Positions 24,292 to 33,979 of a stretch of 64,000 bases of DNA are shown in pieces (the first letter of the stretch is position 1; every line of letters begins with the position of its first letter). The notes under the pieces are model-generated. The model was not told the origin of the DNA, did not search any database, and worked only from the letters and a program-made list of their open reading frames with translations. Both the position numbers and the translations under genes were made by a program. The DNA comes from Chersky-840 sp963838775 (GTDB lineage: Bacteria; Actinomycetota; Acidimicrobiia; Acidimicrobiales; UBA8190): the NCBI GenBank assembly GCA_963838775.1, contig CAWISP010000037.1:1-64000 (forward strand), read 5' to 3'.

Positions 24292-25422
24292 CTACGGAGA
24301 GGAGTCGATGTCCTCCACGTCGATCCATTCGCCACCTCGGCTCGCCGACCTGCGAGCGGCGTCGAGCACCGCCATCTGAGCGACGCCGTCGACGAAGGTG
24401 GCCGGATCCGGTCCGGCCCGTTCGACGCCGAGGATCCTGTCGCGAAAGGCGGCGGCCAGACGCGTGTAGGGCCCGTACTCGACGCCGAACGTGGTCATCT
24501 GTTCGTACGTGGTCGTGACCGAGCCCTCGGGCAGGGGAGGGGGCCGCTGATCGCGCAGCTCGTCGGGTACCGCCAATGTGTGCACACCCGATGCATCGGC
24601 CACCTTCACCTTGTCGCCCACTCCTTCGATCCAGGCCGTGCCGGTGGACCCCGTCACCCTGGTCTCGACGACGACGGTCCGATCGGAGGCCGTGCTCTGG
24701 AGCACCCCGACGCAGCCGTTTTTGAGCCGGAAGTGCACGACGAACCCGTCGTCGGCGGTCATGGGTCGCTCGACCACGTGCGCCAGGGACGCACTCACCC
24801 CGGAGAAGGCGCCGAGGGTGGCGCGGATCTGGTCGATGAGCTGCGAACCGTGTGCGCCGAGCCATCCCCCGCCCGCCGCGGCGTCGGCCCACCACTTCGG
24901 GACCACGGCCGTGGGGTCGGCGAGCATGGGCACGTGCATCAACCACGTGGCGATCCGGGGTGCGCCGATGCGCTCGGTCCGGACCGCCTCGGCGAGCAGC
25001 GCCTGTCCGGCGTCGAAGCGGAACTCCGTTCCCAGCAGGTGCACGATGCCGGCCCGTTGCGCCGCGCCCAGCACGGTGCGGCCCTCGCCCGTATCGCGGG
25101 CGAAGGGCTTCTCGCACAGGACGTGCCTTCCCGCCCCGATGGCCTCGAGGGCGAGCTCCGCATGGGTGTGCGGCGGCGTGGCGATGGTGACGGCGTCGAC
25201 GCCGGGGAGCGTCAGCGCGTCGGCGAGGGTGGCACAGGCGAGCGGCACCTCGAACATCGAGGCTCGCCCGGCCGTCCTCTCGGGGTCCCGGCCCACCAGG
25301 GCCCGGATGTCGAAACCGGCGTGCCGCAGGGCCCGCACGTGCGAATAGCAGCCGAACCCGGTTCCGACCACGATGGCGCCGAGCGCACCGCGCCGGGCGC
25401 CGCTGTTGCTCGAACCGGTCAT
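24292..25422 (-). CDS. Gfo/Idh/MocA-family oxidoreductase
   Basis: About 376 residues. An N-terminal Rossmann motif (GAIVVGTGFGCYSHVRAL), ATPPHTHAELALEAIGAG and the catalytic-lysine motif CEKPFA mark the NAD(P)-dependent sugar-dehydrogenase family, followed by the C-terminal beta-sheet domain with GAHGSQLIDQI. ATG 25422 overlaps the stop of the upstream isomerase (ATGA). With that partner it probably oxidises and rearranges a sugar or inositol derivative. Confidence 0.88.
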   Translation of the reverse strand: MTGSSNSGARRGALGAIVVGTGFGCYSHVRALRHAGFDIRALVGRDPERTAGRASMFEVPLACATLADALTLPGVDAVTIATPPHTHAELALEAIGAGRHVLCEKPFARDTGEGRTVLGAAQRAGIVHLLGTEFRFDAGQALLAEAVRTERIGAPRIATWLMHVPMLADPTAVVPKWWADAAAGGGWLGAHGSQLIDQIRATLGAFSGVSASLAHVVERPMTADDGFVVHFRLKNGCVGVLQSTASDRTVVVETRVTGSTGTAWIEGVGDKVKVADASGVHTLAVPDELRDQRPPPLPEGSVTTTYEQMTTFGVEYGPYTRLAAAFRDRILGVERAGPDPATFVDGVAQMAVLDAARRSASRGGEWIDVEDIDSSP

Positions 25423-26288
25423 GGTGCGGCCCATTGTGCCGCTTCGAGCACCGATCGGCTGGTGTCGGCCGCCGCCCGGGCCGCCGCCGAAGCACCCGTG
25501 TCGTGCAGGGCGTCGGAGAAGACCTCGACGCCGACGGGGCACGCCACTCCGATGTCGCGCAGGGCGCCGAGGTAACCGGTGAGATCGAGCTCGCCGCACC
25601 CCGGAAGGGCCCGGTCGTGCAGCGTCGCCTCGATGAGATTCTCTTCGACGCGTGCCGGTGCGTCCGAGAGCTGCACGGCGAGCACGCGCTCGGCCGGCAG
25701 GGCGCGCAGCTCGTCGGTGGTGGTGCCGGTGCGCGCACAGTGCCACGTATCGACGTTCAGGCCGCCGTTGGGACGGTCCGCGCCCCGCACCACGGCCCAC
25801 GCCGTCGTCACATCGGGGATCCGTGACCACGCCAGCCACTCCAGATGGACGAGCAGGCCGTGGCCGGCGGCGCGGTCACACAGGGCGGCGAAGGCCTCGG
25901 CCGCATCGTCGACGCTCCACGTCCCTCCCAGGACGTCGGCGGCATTGAGCGACCTGGCCCCCATGGCCTCGGCCATGCGCATCAGATCGTCCTCGCCGTG
26001 GCTGAAGACCTCCATGGTGTCGAGTTCGACGGGGATGTGGACGTCGACGGCGCCCGGTGTCCACCACCATGCCGGGTCGACCTCGGCCACGACGAGACCG
26101 TGGTCGTCGAGCATGGAACGCATCTCGGCGTCGCCGTGACCGTCGCGCCGGGCACGGGCGTAGTCGTGTCCCACATCGAGACGGCGTCGTATCCCGCTGT
26201 CCGTGGCGGCGCGGAGTCGTTCGCGGAAGCTGATGTGGCGCGGGACCGTGCCCGAGCACAGCACGAGCGAGTCACGTCCGAGCGTCAG
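25419..26288 (-). CDS. Sugar phosphate isomerase/epimerase-like TIM barrel
   Basis: About 289 residues with AP-endonuclease-2-type barrel features: VDPAWWWTPGAVDV, HLEWLAWSRI, GLNVDTWHCAR, VQLSDAP and GVEVFSD, which supply the metal-binding Glu, Asp and His. The 5' end is uncertain: the conserved beginning TLTLGRDSLVLCSG has only CTG 26288 or GTG 26264 nearby, while ATG 26414 would overlap the next gene by 110 bases. Between about 26171 and 26200 the family sequence AGYDAVSMW appears one base out of frame and the frame then recovers, implying two compensating indels. Confidence 0.75.
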   Translation of the reverse strand: MTLGRDSLVLCSGTVPRHISFRERLRAATDSGIRRRLDVGHDYARARRDGHGDAEMRSMLDDHGLVVAEVDPAWWWTPGAVDVHIPVELDTMEVFSHGEDDLMRMAEAMGARSLNAADVLGGTWSVDDAAEAFAALCDRAAGHGLLVHLEWLAWSRIPDVTTAWAVVRGADRPNGGLNVDTWHCARTGTTTDELRALPAERVLAVQLSDAPARVEENLIEATLHDRALPGCGELDLTGYLGALRDIGVACPVGVEVFSDALHDTGASAAARAAADTSRSVLEAAQWAAP

Positions 26289-26301
26289 GGTCGTGGCCCC
26301 G

Positions 26302-27645
26302 TCAGCCGAAGTCGGCCCGGAAGGAGGCGAGGGCGTTCGGGAAGCCGCCGTCGGTGAGGTCGTTGTCCTGGGCGCCGGCTGTGTCGTTGAACGAGAAGAT
26401 GCACGTGAAGGCAACGTTGTTGTCGGCGATCCAGTTGGCGAACTGGCTGATGAAGTAGGGATCGTCGCCGAGGCCGTGCCCGTCGGTGCGGTAGTCGACG
26501 GACCATTCCGGGATGGCGATGGGCCTCCCCTCAGCCGCGGCGAAGGTCGTCAACCAATTGAGCCCCCAGGTCTGGGTGACGGCATTGCTCCACGAGGCCT
26601 GCGGAGTGAAGGAACTGCCCCAGTACTCGTCGTAGACGTCGGTACCGATGTAGTCCACGTAGGCCGAGCCCGGATAGGCGAGCTCGAGATTCCAGCTCGA
26701 CGAGCCTCCCCCGTTCGGATTCCACAGGAACTTGAACTGCTGGCCCGGGACCGCTCGCATGGTGTTGACGATCTGGCGCCAGAAATGGGCGAAGTTCTGG
26801 GCGTCCGCATTGCTGGCGACGCTCCAGGGATACCACGTGCCGTTGAACTCCCACCCGAGCCGGAGGATGGCGTTGGCGGCCCCGTCTTGCACCAAGGTCT
26901 GGGCGAGGATGGTGAAGTACTGGTTGTAGGCGCCGGTCGCACCCTCGACGAGCGTGCCCCCCGAGCCTCCCGGGAGGATGGGGACGCCGAGCACGAGGCG
27001 GTACCCCGTGTTGCGCCACTGGTCGAGCATCCAGTCCTCGGTGCCACCGGCGCCGTCCATGCCGTCCCAGCCACTGGTGCGCAGCAGGTAGTCCGAGGCG
27101 AGAACGGGATGGGTCCCGGTGATCGAGGCGAAACTGGCCAGGGCCCCGGGGTCACCGGAGCCGGCGAAGTCGCCGAGCCCCGTCGTCTTGGCGGTATGCG
27201 GCCCGACGATGGCCGACCCCAACAGGGTCCCCGCTGCTTTCGCCGGCGCTTTGGCCGGTGTCTTGACCGGGGCCCGGACGGCCACCTTGGCCGGGGTCGA
27301 TCGTCGTGGCGCCGCAGGGGTGGTACTGGTCGGCCACAAGTGCGTCGCGGTGCTCGTGGTGCTCGTGGTGGTGGGTGGGATCGCGACGGTGGTGGGCGGT
27401 GCGGGGATCGTGGTCGACGTCGCCGGTGCCGCCGGGGCGGAGAGGCGGTGGGGGGCGGCGCCCGGTTGTGTGGCGCTCGAGTCTGCGACCTGGGTCTGAG
27501 GGGAGGAGTCGACGAAGTCGATGGCCACCGCCGTCGCCGTCACCAAAGGGGCGGCCATGACCTTGGCGGCGGGGTGCCGGATGACGCCGCGCTTGTCGTG
27601 ATGCACGGCGTGGCGGGGGGGTGAGAATCGGATCAGGCTGAACAC
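26302..27645 (-). CDS. Secreted GH26-like glycoside hydrolase
   Basis: 447 residues. An N-terminal region with a hydrophobic stretch (MAAPLVTATAVAI) and a Thr/Pro- and Lys/Ala-rich linker at about 60-140 points to export and a tethered catalytic domain. The domain has RLGWEFNGTWYPW (acid/base Glu) and AIPEWSVDYRTDGHG (nucleophile Glu), as in GH26 beta-mannanase-like enzymes. GTG 27645 has GGGAG upstream. It likely acts on mannan-like or other beta-glycans outside the cell. Its stop is 14 bases ahead of the isomerase, so they may be co-transcribed. Confidence 0.82.
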   Translation of the reverse strand: MFSLIRFSPPRHAVHHDKRGVIRHPAAKVMAAPLVTATAVAIDFVDSSPQTQVADSSATQPGAAPHRLSAPAAPATSTTIPAPPTTVAIPPTTTSTTSTATHLWPTSTTPAAPRRSTPAKVAVRAPVKTPAKAPAKAAGTLLGSAIVGPHTAKTTGLGDFAGSGDPGALASFASITGTHPVLASDYLLRTSGWDGMDGAGGTEDWMLDQWRNTGYRLVLGVPILPGGSGGTLVEGATGAYNQYFTILAQTLVQDGAANAILRLGWEFNGTWYPWSVASNADAQNFAHFWRQIVNTMRAVPGQQFKFLWNPNGGGSSSWNLELAYPGSAYVDYIGTDVYDEYWGSSFTPQASWSNAVTQTWGLNWLTTFAAAEGRPIAIPEWSVDYRTDGHGLGDDPYFISQFANWIADNNVAFTCIFSFNDTAGAQDNDLTDGGFPNALASFRADFG

Positions 27646-27953
27646 AGCAGCTCCCTGTGAACTTGCGTCACACGTGTTGCTCGTGCACCAATGCTCGCCC
27701 CTCCCTCAGCCGTCACGGAGTCGCGTGGGCGCGTCGAAACACGCTCACGGGGCCGGGGGTGTGGGCAAGCAATCGACGATTGCCCATGCGGCGGCGACCT
27801 TACCGAGCGACTCCGACCCTGTCGACTCTCTCCGTTTTGTTCCCGACGCGATGGGCGACGACTTCGCGACGCGAATCGCCAGCGCGCGTCAGGGAATTCT
27901 CCGGGGTCGATCGGAACCGTCGATCGGAACCGTCGATCGACGCGTTGCCATCC
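27646..27953. other. Intergenic region between GH26 and RDD genes
   Basis: About 308 bases. It contains a 13-bp tandem repeat at 27908-27940; no gene is seen. Confidence 0.4.
27908..27940. repeat. 13-bp tandem repeat
   Basis: CGATCGGAACCGT occurs twice head-to-tail, followed by a partial CGATCGA. It is just downstream of the RDD stop and could form alternating hairpins through the GATC palindromes. Confidence 0.7.
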
Positions 27954-28559
27954 CTACGTCTTGATGACGACCGTGGTGGTGATCTTGTCGTGCAACGTCT
28001 GTCGGCGCGGATCCCACAACGGCAGCACCATGTCGAACACCCATGGCGCGAGGAGCAGGGCGAACAGCAGGTACTCGACGACGACGCGAGCCAGCGCCCG
28101 CGCGTAGCCGATGGGCGCACCGCTGTTGGCGTCGACGGCTCTGGCGTGCACCGCCATCATGCCGGGTGTCTGGCCCCGTGGTGACCCGGTGAACGCTGTC
28201 GTGTAGATGATCACGAACAGGACGAACAGGATCGCACCCTGGTTCGTGATGGTGACGCCGAGAGCGGGCTGGGAATGCGATCCGCCGCTCACTGTCGAAC
28301 CCGCCTCGTGCACGGCATGGATCGGGATCAGCACCAACGACCCGACGACGCTCGTGATGACCCAGTCGATGAGCCATCCACCCACGCGGGCGCCGTAGTT
28401 GGCGTACGGCGACGGCGGTGCTCCGTAGGCGAGGGGAGCATGACCCGGCGGCCCGTACACAGGCGGCGGTGGCGGTGTCGGGGGCGGCGGGGGGGACGGG
28501 GGCGGGGGGGAAGCGAAGGCACCCGACCCCGGGTCGTCAGATCCGGTCGCGTCAGGCAT
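27954..28559 (-). CDS. RDD family membrane protein
   Basis: 201 residues. The first 50 are very rich in Pro and Gly, followed by an RDD domain with GARVGGWLIDWV (the Arg-Asp signature as R...D), four helices in total and GQTPGMMAVHARAVD. RDD proteins are small membrane proteins of mostly unknown role. The Pro-rich head probably makes cytoplasmic contacts. Confidence 0.85.
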   Translation of the reverse strand: MPDATGSDDPGSGAFASPPPPSPPPPPTPPPPPVYGPPGHAPLAYGAPPSPYANYGARVGGWLIDWVITSVVGSLVLIPIHAVHEAGSTVSGGSHSQPALGVTITNQGAILFVLFVIIYTTAFTGSPRGQTPGMMAVHARAVDANSGAPIGYARALARVVVEYLLFALLLAPWVFDMVLPLWDPRRQTLHDKITTTVVIKT

Positions 28560-28608
28560 CGCTGGTCATTCTGACAGCCGCGCTCGGTCGGCCGACCCCG
28601 CACCGTGC

Positions 28609-30486
28609 TCACCGAGCGGGCGGGGAGGGGTCGAGCGCCATGGGCACACGCGCCACGATGATGTCGGTGCGGGTCCGAAGCGCGGCCGACAGCAACACCT
28701 CGATGTGGTTGTGCAGCACCCGGTAGCGCAGGTGCGTCGGGACGACCACCGGGATCAACACGACGACCTGGTCGTTGCGCCTCGCTCGTTCCTCGTCGAT
28801 GAAGGCGACGATGGGGTCGACGACCGACGAATAGTTGGTGCGCAGCACCCTCAGCGGCACCCCGGGGTCCCACTCGTCCCAGCGCCGGCTCAGGGTGTCG
28901 ACGACTTCTTCGTCGCCGTCACTGAGCACGACGGTCACGGCCTCCACCTCAGGGCACAGTGACAGCGCCTCGCTGAGGGCCCGCGCCGTCAGGCGCGAGA
29001 TGTTGGTCACGGGGACGATCACGAGCGCCCCCGCGCTCGGGTGCGGTTTGGGCGGGATGGTACCGAGCCCGAGGAGCTCGGCCGCTCGCTCGTAGTACCG
29101 GTGGATGCGGCGGAACAGGGTGATGAACGCGACGACCGAGACGGCGACGACCCATCCTCCGGCTGTGAACTTGCTGACCAGGAAGATGACAGTGGACAAC
29201 GCCGTGGCCGTGGCGCCCACGCCGTTGATGGTGGCCCGGCGTCGCCAGCGCGGGGGTCGTGTCCGGTACCAGTGGACGACGAGACCGATCTGCGACAGCG
29301 TGAACCCGGTGAAGACACCGATGGCGAACATGGGGATGAGCCGCTGGGTGGCGCCGTTCACCGCCACGAGGAGGACGGCCGAGAACAAGGCGAGGGCCAC
29401 GATGCCGGTGCTGAAATTCTGGCGGTCGCCGCGCACGGTGAAGATGTGAGGGAGGTAATGGTCCCGGGCCAGCAGGCTGGCGAGTACGGGGAGCCCCCCG
29501 AATGACGTGTTGGCCGCCAGGGCGAGGGCGAAGGTGATGGCCAGGGACACGAAGTAGTAGGCGAAGTGCCGGCCGACGGCTTCCCCCATGATCTGGCTGA
29601 GGGCGGTCTGACCACTTCGGGGTTGGATATGGAACCGCACCGCCAAGGTGGCGAGGCCCACGAGCATGGCGCCGAGGATCAGCCCCAGGAGGGCCTCGGT
29701 GCGCTTGGCCCGGACCTGTCGTGGTTCGCGGAACAGCGGCACGCCGTTGGCGATGGCCTCCACCCCCGTGAGCGCACTGCATCCCGCCGCGAAGGCCCGC
29801 AGGACCAACAGGACCCCGACGGCCTCGAGTCCATGGGTGGCCGCGGTCGGGTGTCCGAGTGGGGCCGTGTGCAGGGCCAGGGGGTGGACGAGACCGACGA
29901 TGGTGATGCCGAGTACGCCGACGATGAAGATCATCGTCGGCAGCAGGAACGCCCGCGCCGTATCACCCAGGCCGCGCAGGTTGAGGATGGTGAGCAGGGC
30001 CAGGAATGCCAGGCACAGGGGCACGGTGGCCGAGGCCAGCCCCGGAAAGGCCGAGGTGAGCTGTCCGACCCCCGCCGCGATCGACACCGCCACCGTGAGC
30101 GTGTAGTCGACGACGAGCGACGCTGCCGCCACATGGCTGGCGTTGGTGCCGAGATTGGCCCGCGACACCGCGTAGGCGCCTCCGCCCGAGGGATACGCGT
30201 CGATCACCTGGCGGTAGGAGAGGACGAGGATGGCGAGCAGCACCACGATCGCCCCGGTGATGGGCAGGATGAGGTGCAGGGCACCCACCCCCGCCACCGC
30301 CAGGACCACCAGGATCGCCTCGGGCCCGTAGGCCACCGACGTCAGTGCGTCGAGCGACAGGGCCGACAGGCCCTGCACCTGGGTGATCTGCTCGTGGGCC
30401 TTCTCGCTCGAGAGCAGGGGCCGACCCACCAGGACGCGCCAGATCGATCCGGCGGTGACGTCCCGGCGGGGCGGCGAGTCGGTCAC
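28609..30486 (-). CDS. APC-superfamily permease, KimA-like
   Basis: 625 residues: about 12 helices in residues 45-460 then a soluble C-terminal domain of about 150 residues. Motifs include ALSLDALTSVAYGPEA, YPSGGGAYAVSRANLG and LTGVEAIANGVPLFREP, as in KimA-type K+ uptake and related APC transporters. The tail (VIVPVTNISRLTARALSEAL) resembles the regulatory universal-stress-like end. GTG 30486 has AGGAG upstream. Substrate (K+ or an amino acid) not certain. Confidence 0.88.
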   Translation of the reverse strand: MTDSPPRRDVTAGSIWRVLVGRPLLSSEKAHEQITQVQGLSALSLDALTSVAYGPEAILVVLAVAGVGALHLILPITGAIVVLLAILVLSYRQVIDAYPSGGGAYAVSRANLGTNASHVAAASLVVDYTLTVAVSIAAGVGQLTSAFPGLASATVPLCLAFLALLTILNLRGLGDTARAFLLPTMIFIVGVLGITIVGLVHPLALHTAPLGHPTAATHGLEAVGVLLVLRAFAAGCSALTGVEAIANGVPLFREPRQVRAKRTEALLGLILGAMLVGLATLAVRFHIQPRSGQTALSQIMGEAVGRHFAYYFVSLAITFALALAANTSFGGLPVLASLLARDHYLPHIFTVRGDRQNFSTGIVALALFSAVLLVAVNGATQRLIPMFAIGVFTGFTLSQIGLVVHWYRTRPPRWRRRATINGVGATATALSTVIFLVSKFTAGGWVVAVSVVAFITLFRRIHRYYERAAELLGLGTIPPKPHPSAGALVIVPVTNISRLTARALSEALSLCPEVEAVTVVLSDGDEEVVDTLSRRWDEWDPGVPLRVLRTNYSSVVDPIVAFIDEERARRNDQVVVLIPVVVPTHLRYRVLHNHIEVLLSAALRTRTDIIVARVPMALDPSPPAR

Positions 30487-30570
30487 GGTTGCAGATTCTC
30501 CTCGTGGCGGCGGGCCGGCCGGGCCCGGCGCGGTGTTGAGCCACCCCGGCCACTCCGGTAGACCCTCTCC

Positions 30571-31320
30571 ATGTCCGTGCTCGAAGCCCTCGCCATCGTG
30601 GGCGTTGGCTTGGTGGCGGGGACAGTCAACACCATTGTCGGTTCGGGCTCGCTCATCACCTTTCCCACCCTGTTGGCATTCGGGTTCTCGCCCATCGTGG
30701 CGAACGTCAGCAACACCATCGGCCTCGTGCCGGGATCGCTCAGCGGCGCCATCGCGTACCGGTCAGAGTTGCGTGGGCAACGGCCCCGTCTGGCTGTGCT
30801 GGGCGTGGCCTCGGTGTCAGGAGGCATCGTCGGAGCCGTCTTGCTCCTGGCGTTACCCGGAAGCGTCTTCCGCCACGTGGTTCCGGTGCTCATCCTGGTC
30901 GCCTGTGCGCTGGTGGCGCTGCAGCCGCGCCTGTCGGCGCGCCTGGCAGGACGCACGGACCGTCGTGTCCACGGTGGACCGGTGTTGTTCGGATCGGTGT
31001 TCCTCACCGGCGTGTACGGGGGGTACTTCGGTGCGGCCCAGGGCGTGATCCTCCTGGCGCTGCTCGGCATCTTCCTGCGTGACCACCTCCAGAAGCTCAA
31101 TGCCACCAAGAACGTCCTCGCCTTCTTGGTCAACGGTGTTGCCGGCATCGTGTTCGTGGTCTTCGCCCACGTGTCGTGGGAGGCGGCCGGTCTCCTCGCC
31201 GTCGGTTCGGTCGTCGGGGGCCAGGTCGGTGGGGTGCTGGGGCGCCGGCTGCCGGCATCGCTGTTGCGCGCCATCATCGTGGTGGTGGGCGTGATTGCCG
31301 CCATCGCCCTCCTCGTCTGA
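30571..31320 (+). CDS. TauE/SafE (TSUP) family permease, second copy
   Basis: 249 residues with about eight helices. The repeat motifs AGTVNTIVGSGSLITFPTLL and GVYGGYFGAAQGVILLALL mark the two halves. Unlike the copy in the sulfur island it lacks the central Ser/Thr loop and no CstR-type site is near. It is divergent from the APC permease. Probable exporter of sulfite or organic anions. Confidence 0.87.
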   Translation: MSVLEALAIVGVGLVAGTVNTIVGSGSLITFPTLLAFGFSPIVANVSNTIGLVPGSLSGAIAYRSELRGQRPRLAVLGVASVSGGIVGAVLLLALPGSVFRHVVPVLILVACALVALQPRLSARLAGRTDRRVHGGPVLFGSVFLTGVYGGYFGAAQGVILLALLGIFLRDHLQKLNATKNVLAFLVNGVAGIVFVVFAHVSWEAAGLLAVGSVVGGQVGGVLGRRLPASLLRAIIVVVGVIAAIALLV

Positions 31321-31374
31321 TCGCGTCCAGGGTATGGGGCGGCCGCCGCGCATCCAGGGAGGAGGAGGGCACCG

Positions 31375-32259
31375 GTGGATCTCGGCATCGTGACGCCGGT
31401 GGTGAACCTGAATCCCCGGTTTGATCCCCCCGCCTGGGAACGCCACGGAGGCATCGACGACATCGTCGAGGTCGCCCGCGCCGCCGAGCACTTGGGGTAC
31501 CGATGGGTGTCGTGTCCCGAGCACGTCGTCATCCCCGAGCCCACGGCGGCCACGCGCGGGGGCCGGTACTGGGACCCCGTCGCCACCTTGAGCTACGTGG
31601 CGGCGTCGACCGAGACCATCGGTCTGCTCACGCACGTGCTCGTGCTCGGCTACCACCACCCGCTCGAGGTGGTCAAGCGCTACGGCACCCTGGACGTCGC
31701 CAGCGGCGGCCGGGTCATCCTCGGGGTCGGAGTGGGTTCGCTGCAACCCGAGTTCGAGCTCCTCGGTGTGCCCTTTGCCGGCCGCGGCGCCCGTGCCGAC
31801 GATGCGCTGCGTGCCATTCGGGCCTCGTTCTCCGAGCGTGTGCCCAGGTACTCGGGCCCGCACTTCGACTACGCGGGTTTCGTCGTCGAGCCCAGTGGCG
31901 TGCAGTCCCACGTTCCCATCTGGGTGGGGGGCCGCTCCCGCCGGTCGCTGCGGCGCGCCCTCGAGCTCGGTGACGGCTGGATCCCCTTCGGGTTGTCACT
32001 CGACGAGTTGCGCGCTCTGCTCGGTGGCGCCGACGCGGCGGCCCTCGAGGCGCGTGCGCCGGCGCTCGAGCTCGTGCTCGCCCCCGAGCCACCCCTCGAT
32101 CCCGTGGGTGATCCCCGCGCTGCGGCGACGGCGGTGCGTGCCTATGGCGACATCGGGGCCACCGCGCTGGCGCTCCGTTTCCGCCACGACTCGCGGGAGC
32201 ACTACATCGAACAGCTCGAGGCGATGATGGAGGTGGCCGCCGGCGTCGAGGATCGGTGA
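31375..32259 (+). CDS. LLM-class F420-dependent oxidoreductase
   Basis: 294-residue luciferase-like monooxygenase-fold protein: DLGIVTPVVNLN at the start, CPEHVVIPEP, LLTHVLVLGYHHPLEVVKRYGTLD and GVGVGSLQPEFELLG. The sequence fits the F420-dependent branch common in actinobacteria. GTG 31375 follows GGAGGAGG. It precedes an RraA-like gene; substrate unknown. Confidence 0.87.
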   Translation: MDLGIVTPVVNLNPRFDPPAWERHGGIDDIVEVARAAEHLGYRWVSCPEHVVIPEPTAATRGGRYWDPVATLSYVAASTETIGLLTHVLVLGYHHPLEVVKRYGTLDVASGGRVILGVGVGSLQPEFELLGVPFAGRGARADDALRAIRASFSERVPRYSGPHFDYAGFVVEPSGVQSHVPIWVGGRSRRSLRRALELGDGWIPFGLSLDELRALLGGADAAALEARAPALELVLAPEPPLDPVGDPRAAATAVRAYGDIGATALALRFRHDSREHYIEQLEAMMEVAAGVEDR

Positions 32260-32370
32260 GTGGACGCCGACAGAGGTGTTGGTGGGGTCGCTGACGCGGT
32301 GACCGGCTCGCTACGCTCGCCCCCGATACCGACCCGTCTCCGGCCGAGACCCATCGAGAGCAGAGCGCCC

Positions 32371-33019
32371 ATGCCCGACCGCAAAGAGTCTGTGACCGAC
32401 GCCGCTCGCACCACCGAGCTCCTGGCTCTGGGCGCGGCCACGGTGGGCGAGTCGGGGGGCCGGACCATGCGGGCCCGGATCAGCGCGGCGTGGCCGGGCG
32501 CTCGCCTGGCGGCACCGGCCTTTCCGGTGCGGTGCACCCCCGGCGACAACCTCGCCATCCACGTGGCGGTGGCGAGCGCTCCCCCCGGCAGTGCGCTGGC
32601 GGTGGACGTCGGGGACGAGGAGGAGTTCGGGTACTGGGGCGAGGTGCTCACCACCGCGGCGCAGACGCGGGGTGTGGCCGGCCTCGTGATCGACGGTGGT
32701 GTGCGCGATGCCAGCGCACTCGAGGCCCACGGGTTCCCCGTGTTCTCCGCCACCGTGGCTTTGCGGGGCGCCTCGAAGAACCGCCCCGGCACGGTGGGGG
32801 CCGCCGCCGAGGTCGGCGGGGTGATCGGTGGCGGCGGGGGACTGGCTCGTCGGTGACGCCGACGGCGTCGCCGTGGTGCGCGCCGCCGAGATCGATGACG
32901 TGCTGCGGGCGGGCCGGGCCCGTGTCGAGAAGGAAGAGGCGATGTTCGTCGCCCTCCGCCAAGGCGCCACCACCCTCGAGCTCTTGGGCCTCGACCCGTC
33001 GCCGGTGGAGGGGCCCTGA
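32371..33019 (+). pseudogene. RraA-like aldolase, one frameshift
   Basis: Reconstructs to about 216 residues of the RraA/HMG-aldolase family: AFPVRCTPGDNLAIHVAV, GYWGEVLTTAAQTRG, LVIDGGVRDASALEAHGFPVF, then GDWLVGDADGVAVVRA after a shift. Near 32830 one extra G moves GGVIVAAGDWLVG out of frame. The family splits 4-hydroxy-4-methyl-2-oxoglutarate or decarboxylates oxaloacetate, needing a divalent metal. ATG 32371 is taken as start. Both halves are fully conserved, so an assembly error is plausible. Confidence 0.75.
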
Positions 33020-33022
33020 TCC

Positions 33023-33973
33023 TCAGCCGGTGACGAGGTTCGCCGGTCGACGACCGGCCAGCACCTCGCACACGCCCTGGCAGGCGACGCGCGCCATCTG
33101 TGTCCGGGTGGCGCGACTGGCGCTGCCGATATGGGGGAGGAGCACGGTGCGGGGGGCGCTCAGGAGGCGGGGGTGCACGACGGGCTCGGCTTCGTAGACG
33201 TCGAGGCCCGCCGCCAAGATGGTCCCGGCGTGCAGCGCCTCGGCGAGCGCCGCCTCGTCCACCACCGGGCCCCGGGCGGTATTCACCACCACGGCGTGCG
33301 GACGCAGCAGCGCGAGCTCGCGCCCCCCGATGAGGTGCCGGGTCTCGTCGGACAGCGGGACGTGGATGCTGAGCACGTCGCACTCGGCCAGGAGGTCGTC
33401 GAGGGCGGAGACGTAGCCCGGCATGTCCGTCGGATGACGGGTGTGGTGCAGCACCTGCATGCCGAACCCCGACGCCCGCCGGGCCACCGCCCTGCCGATG
33501 CGCCCGTAGCCGACGAGGCCGAGCGTCGCCCCGTGCACGTCATTGCCCAGGTACTGGTTGATGCCCCAGCCCGGCCATGCTCCGGCGCGCAGGTCGCGTT
33601 CGGCGTCAGAGGCGAGGCGCGAAGCCGCCAGCACGAGCAGGAAGGCCACGTCGGCCGTGGTCTCGTCGAGCACGCCCGGGGTGTTGCACACCGCCACGCC
33701 CAGCTGGCGCGCCGCGTCGACGGCGATGTTGTCGTAGCCCACGGCGACGTTGCCGACCACGCGCAGGTGGTGTGACGCGCCGGCCCGCAGCACGGGTTCG
33801 TCGATGCGGTCCGTGAGCAGGCACACCAACGCGTCGACCATGGCGACCGCATCCACGAGCTCGGCGTGGGTGTAGGGCGTGTCGTCGTCGCGCCGGATCA
33901 CGTCGTGGCCCTCGTCGAGGAGCGGGTCGAGGCCCCCCTCGGGGAGGGTCCGGGTCACGAGGATCCGTGCCAC
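33023..33973 (-). CDS. D-isomer 2-hydroxyacid dehydrogenase (glyoxylate reductase-like)
   Basis: 316 residues. The NAD(P)-binding motif is LGLVGYGRIGRAVARR at about 150-165. Catalytic residues are visible in NTARGPVVDEAAL (Arg), DVYEAEP (Glu) and LLPHIGSAS (His). It reduces glyoxylate or hydroxypyruvate. The gene follows the cupin gene by six bases, forming a pair, and lies opposite an ureidoglycolate-lyase-like gene that would release glyoxylate. Confidence 0.9.
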   Translation of the reverse strand: MARILVTRTLPEGGLDPLLDEGHDVIRRDDDTPYTHAELVDAVAMVDALVCLLTDRIDEPVLRAGASHHLRVVGNVAVGYDNIAVDAARQLGVAVCNTPGVLDETTADVAFLLVLAASRLASDAERDLRAGAWPGWGINQYLGNDVHGATLGLVGYGRIGRAVARRASGFGMQVLHHTRHPTDMPGYVSALDDLLAECDVLSIHVPLSDETRHLIGGRELALLRPHAVVVNTARGPVVDEAALAEALHAGTILAAGLDVYEAEPVVHPRLLSAPRTVLLPHIGSASRATRTQMARVACQGVCEVLAGRRPANLVTG

Positions 33974-33979
33974 GGGCCC

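Noticed and set aside
27908..27940. CRISPR-like array
   Set aside because: Units are only 13 bp and directly adjacent without spacers; only two full copies.
29566..30561. Plus-strand open frame opposite the APC permease
   Set aside because: No conserved motif; the permease on the minus strand is unmistakable.
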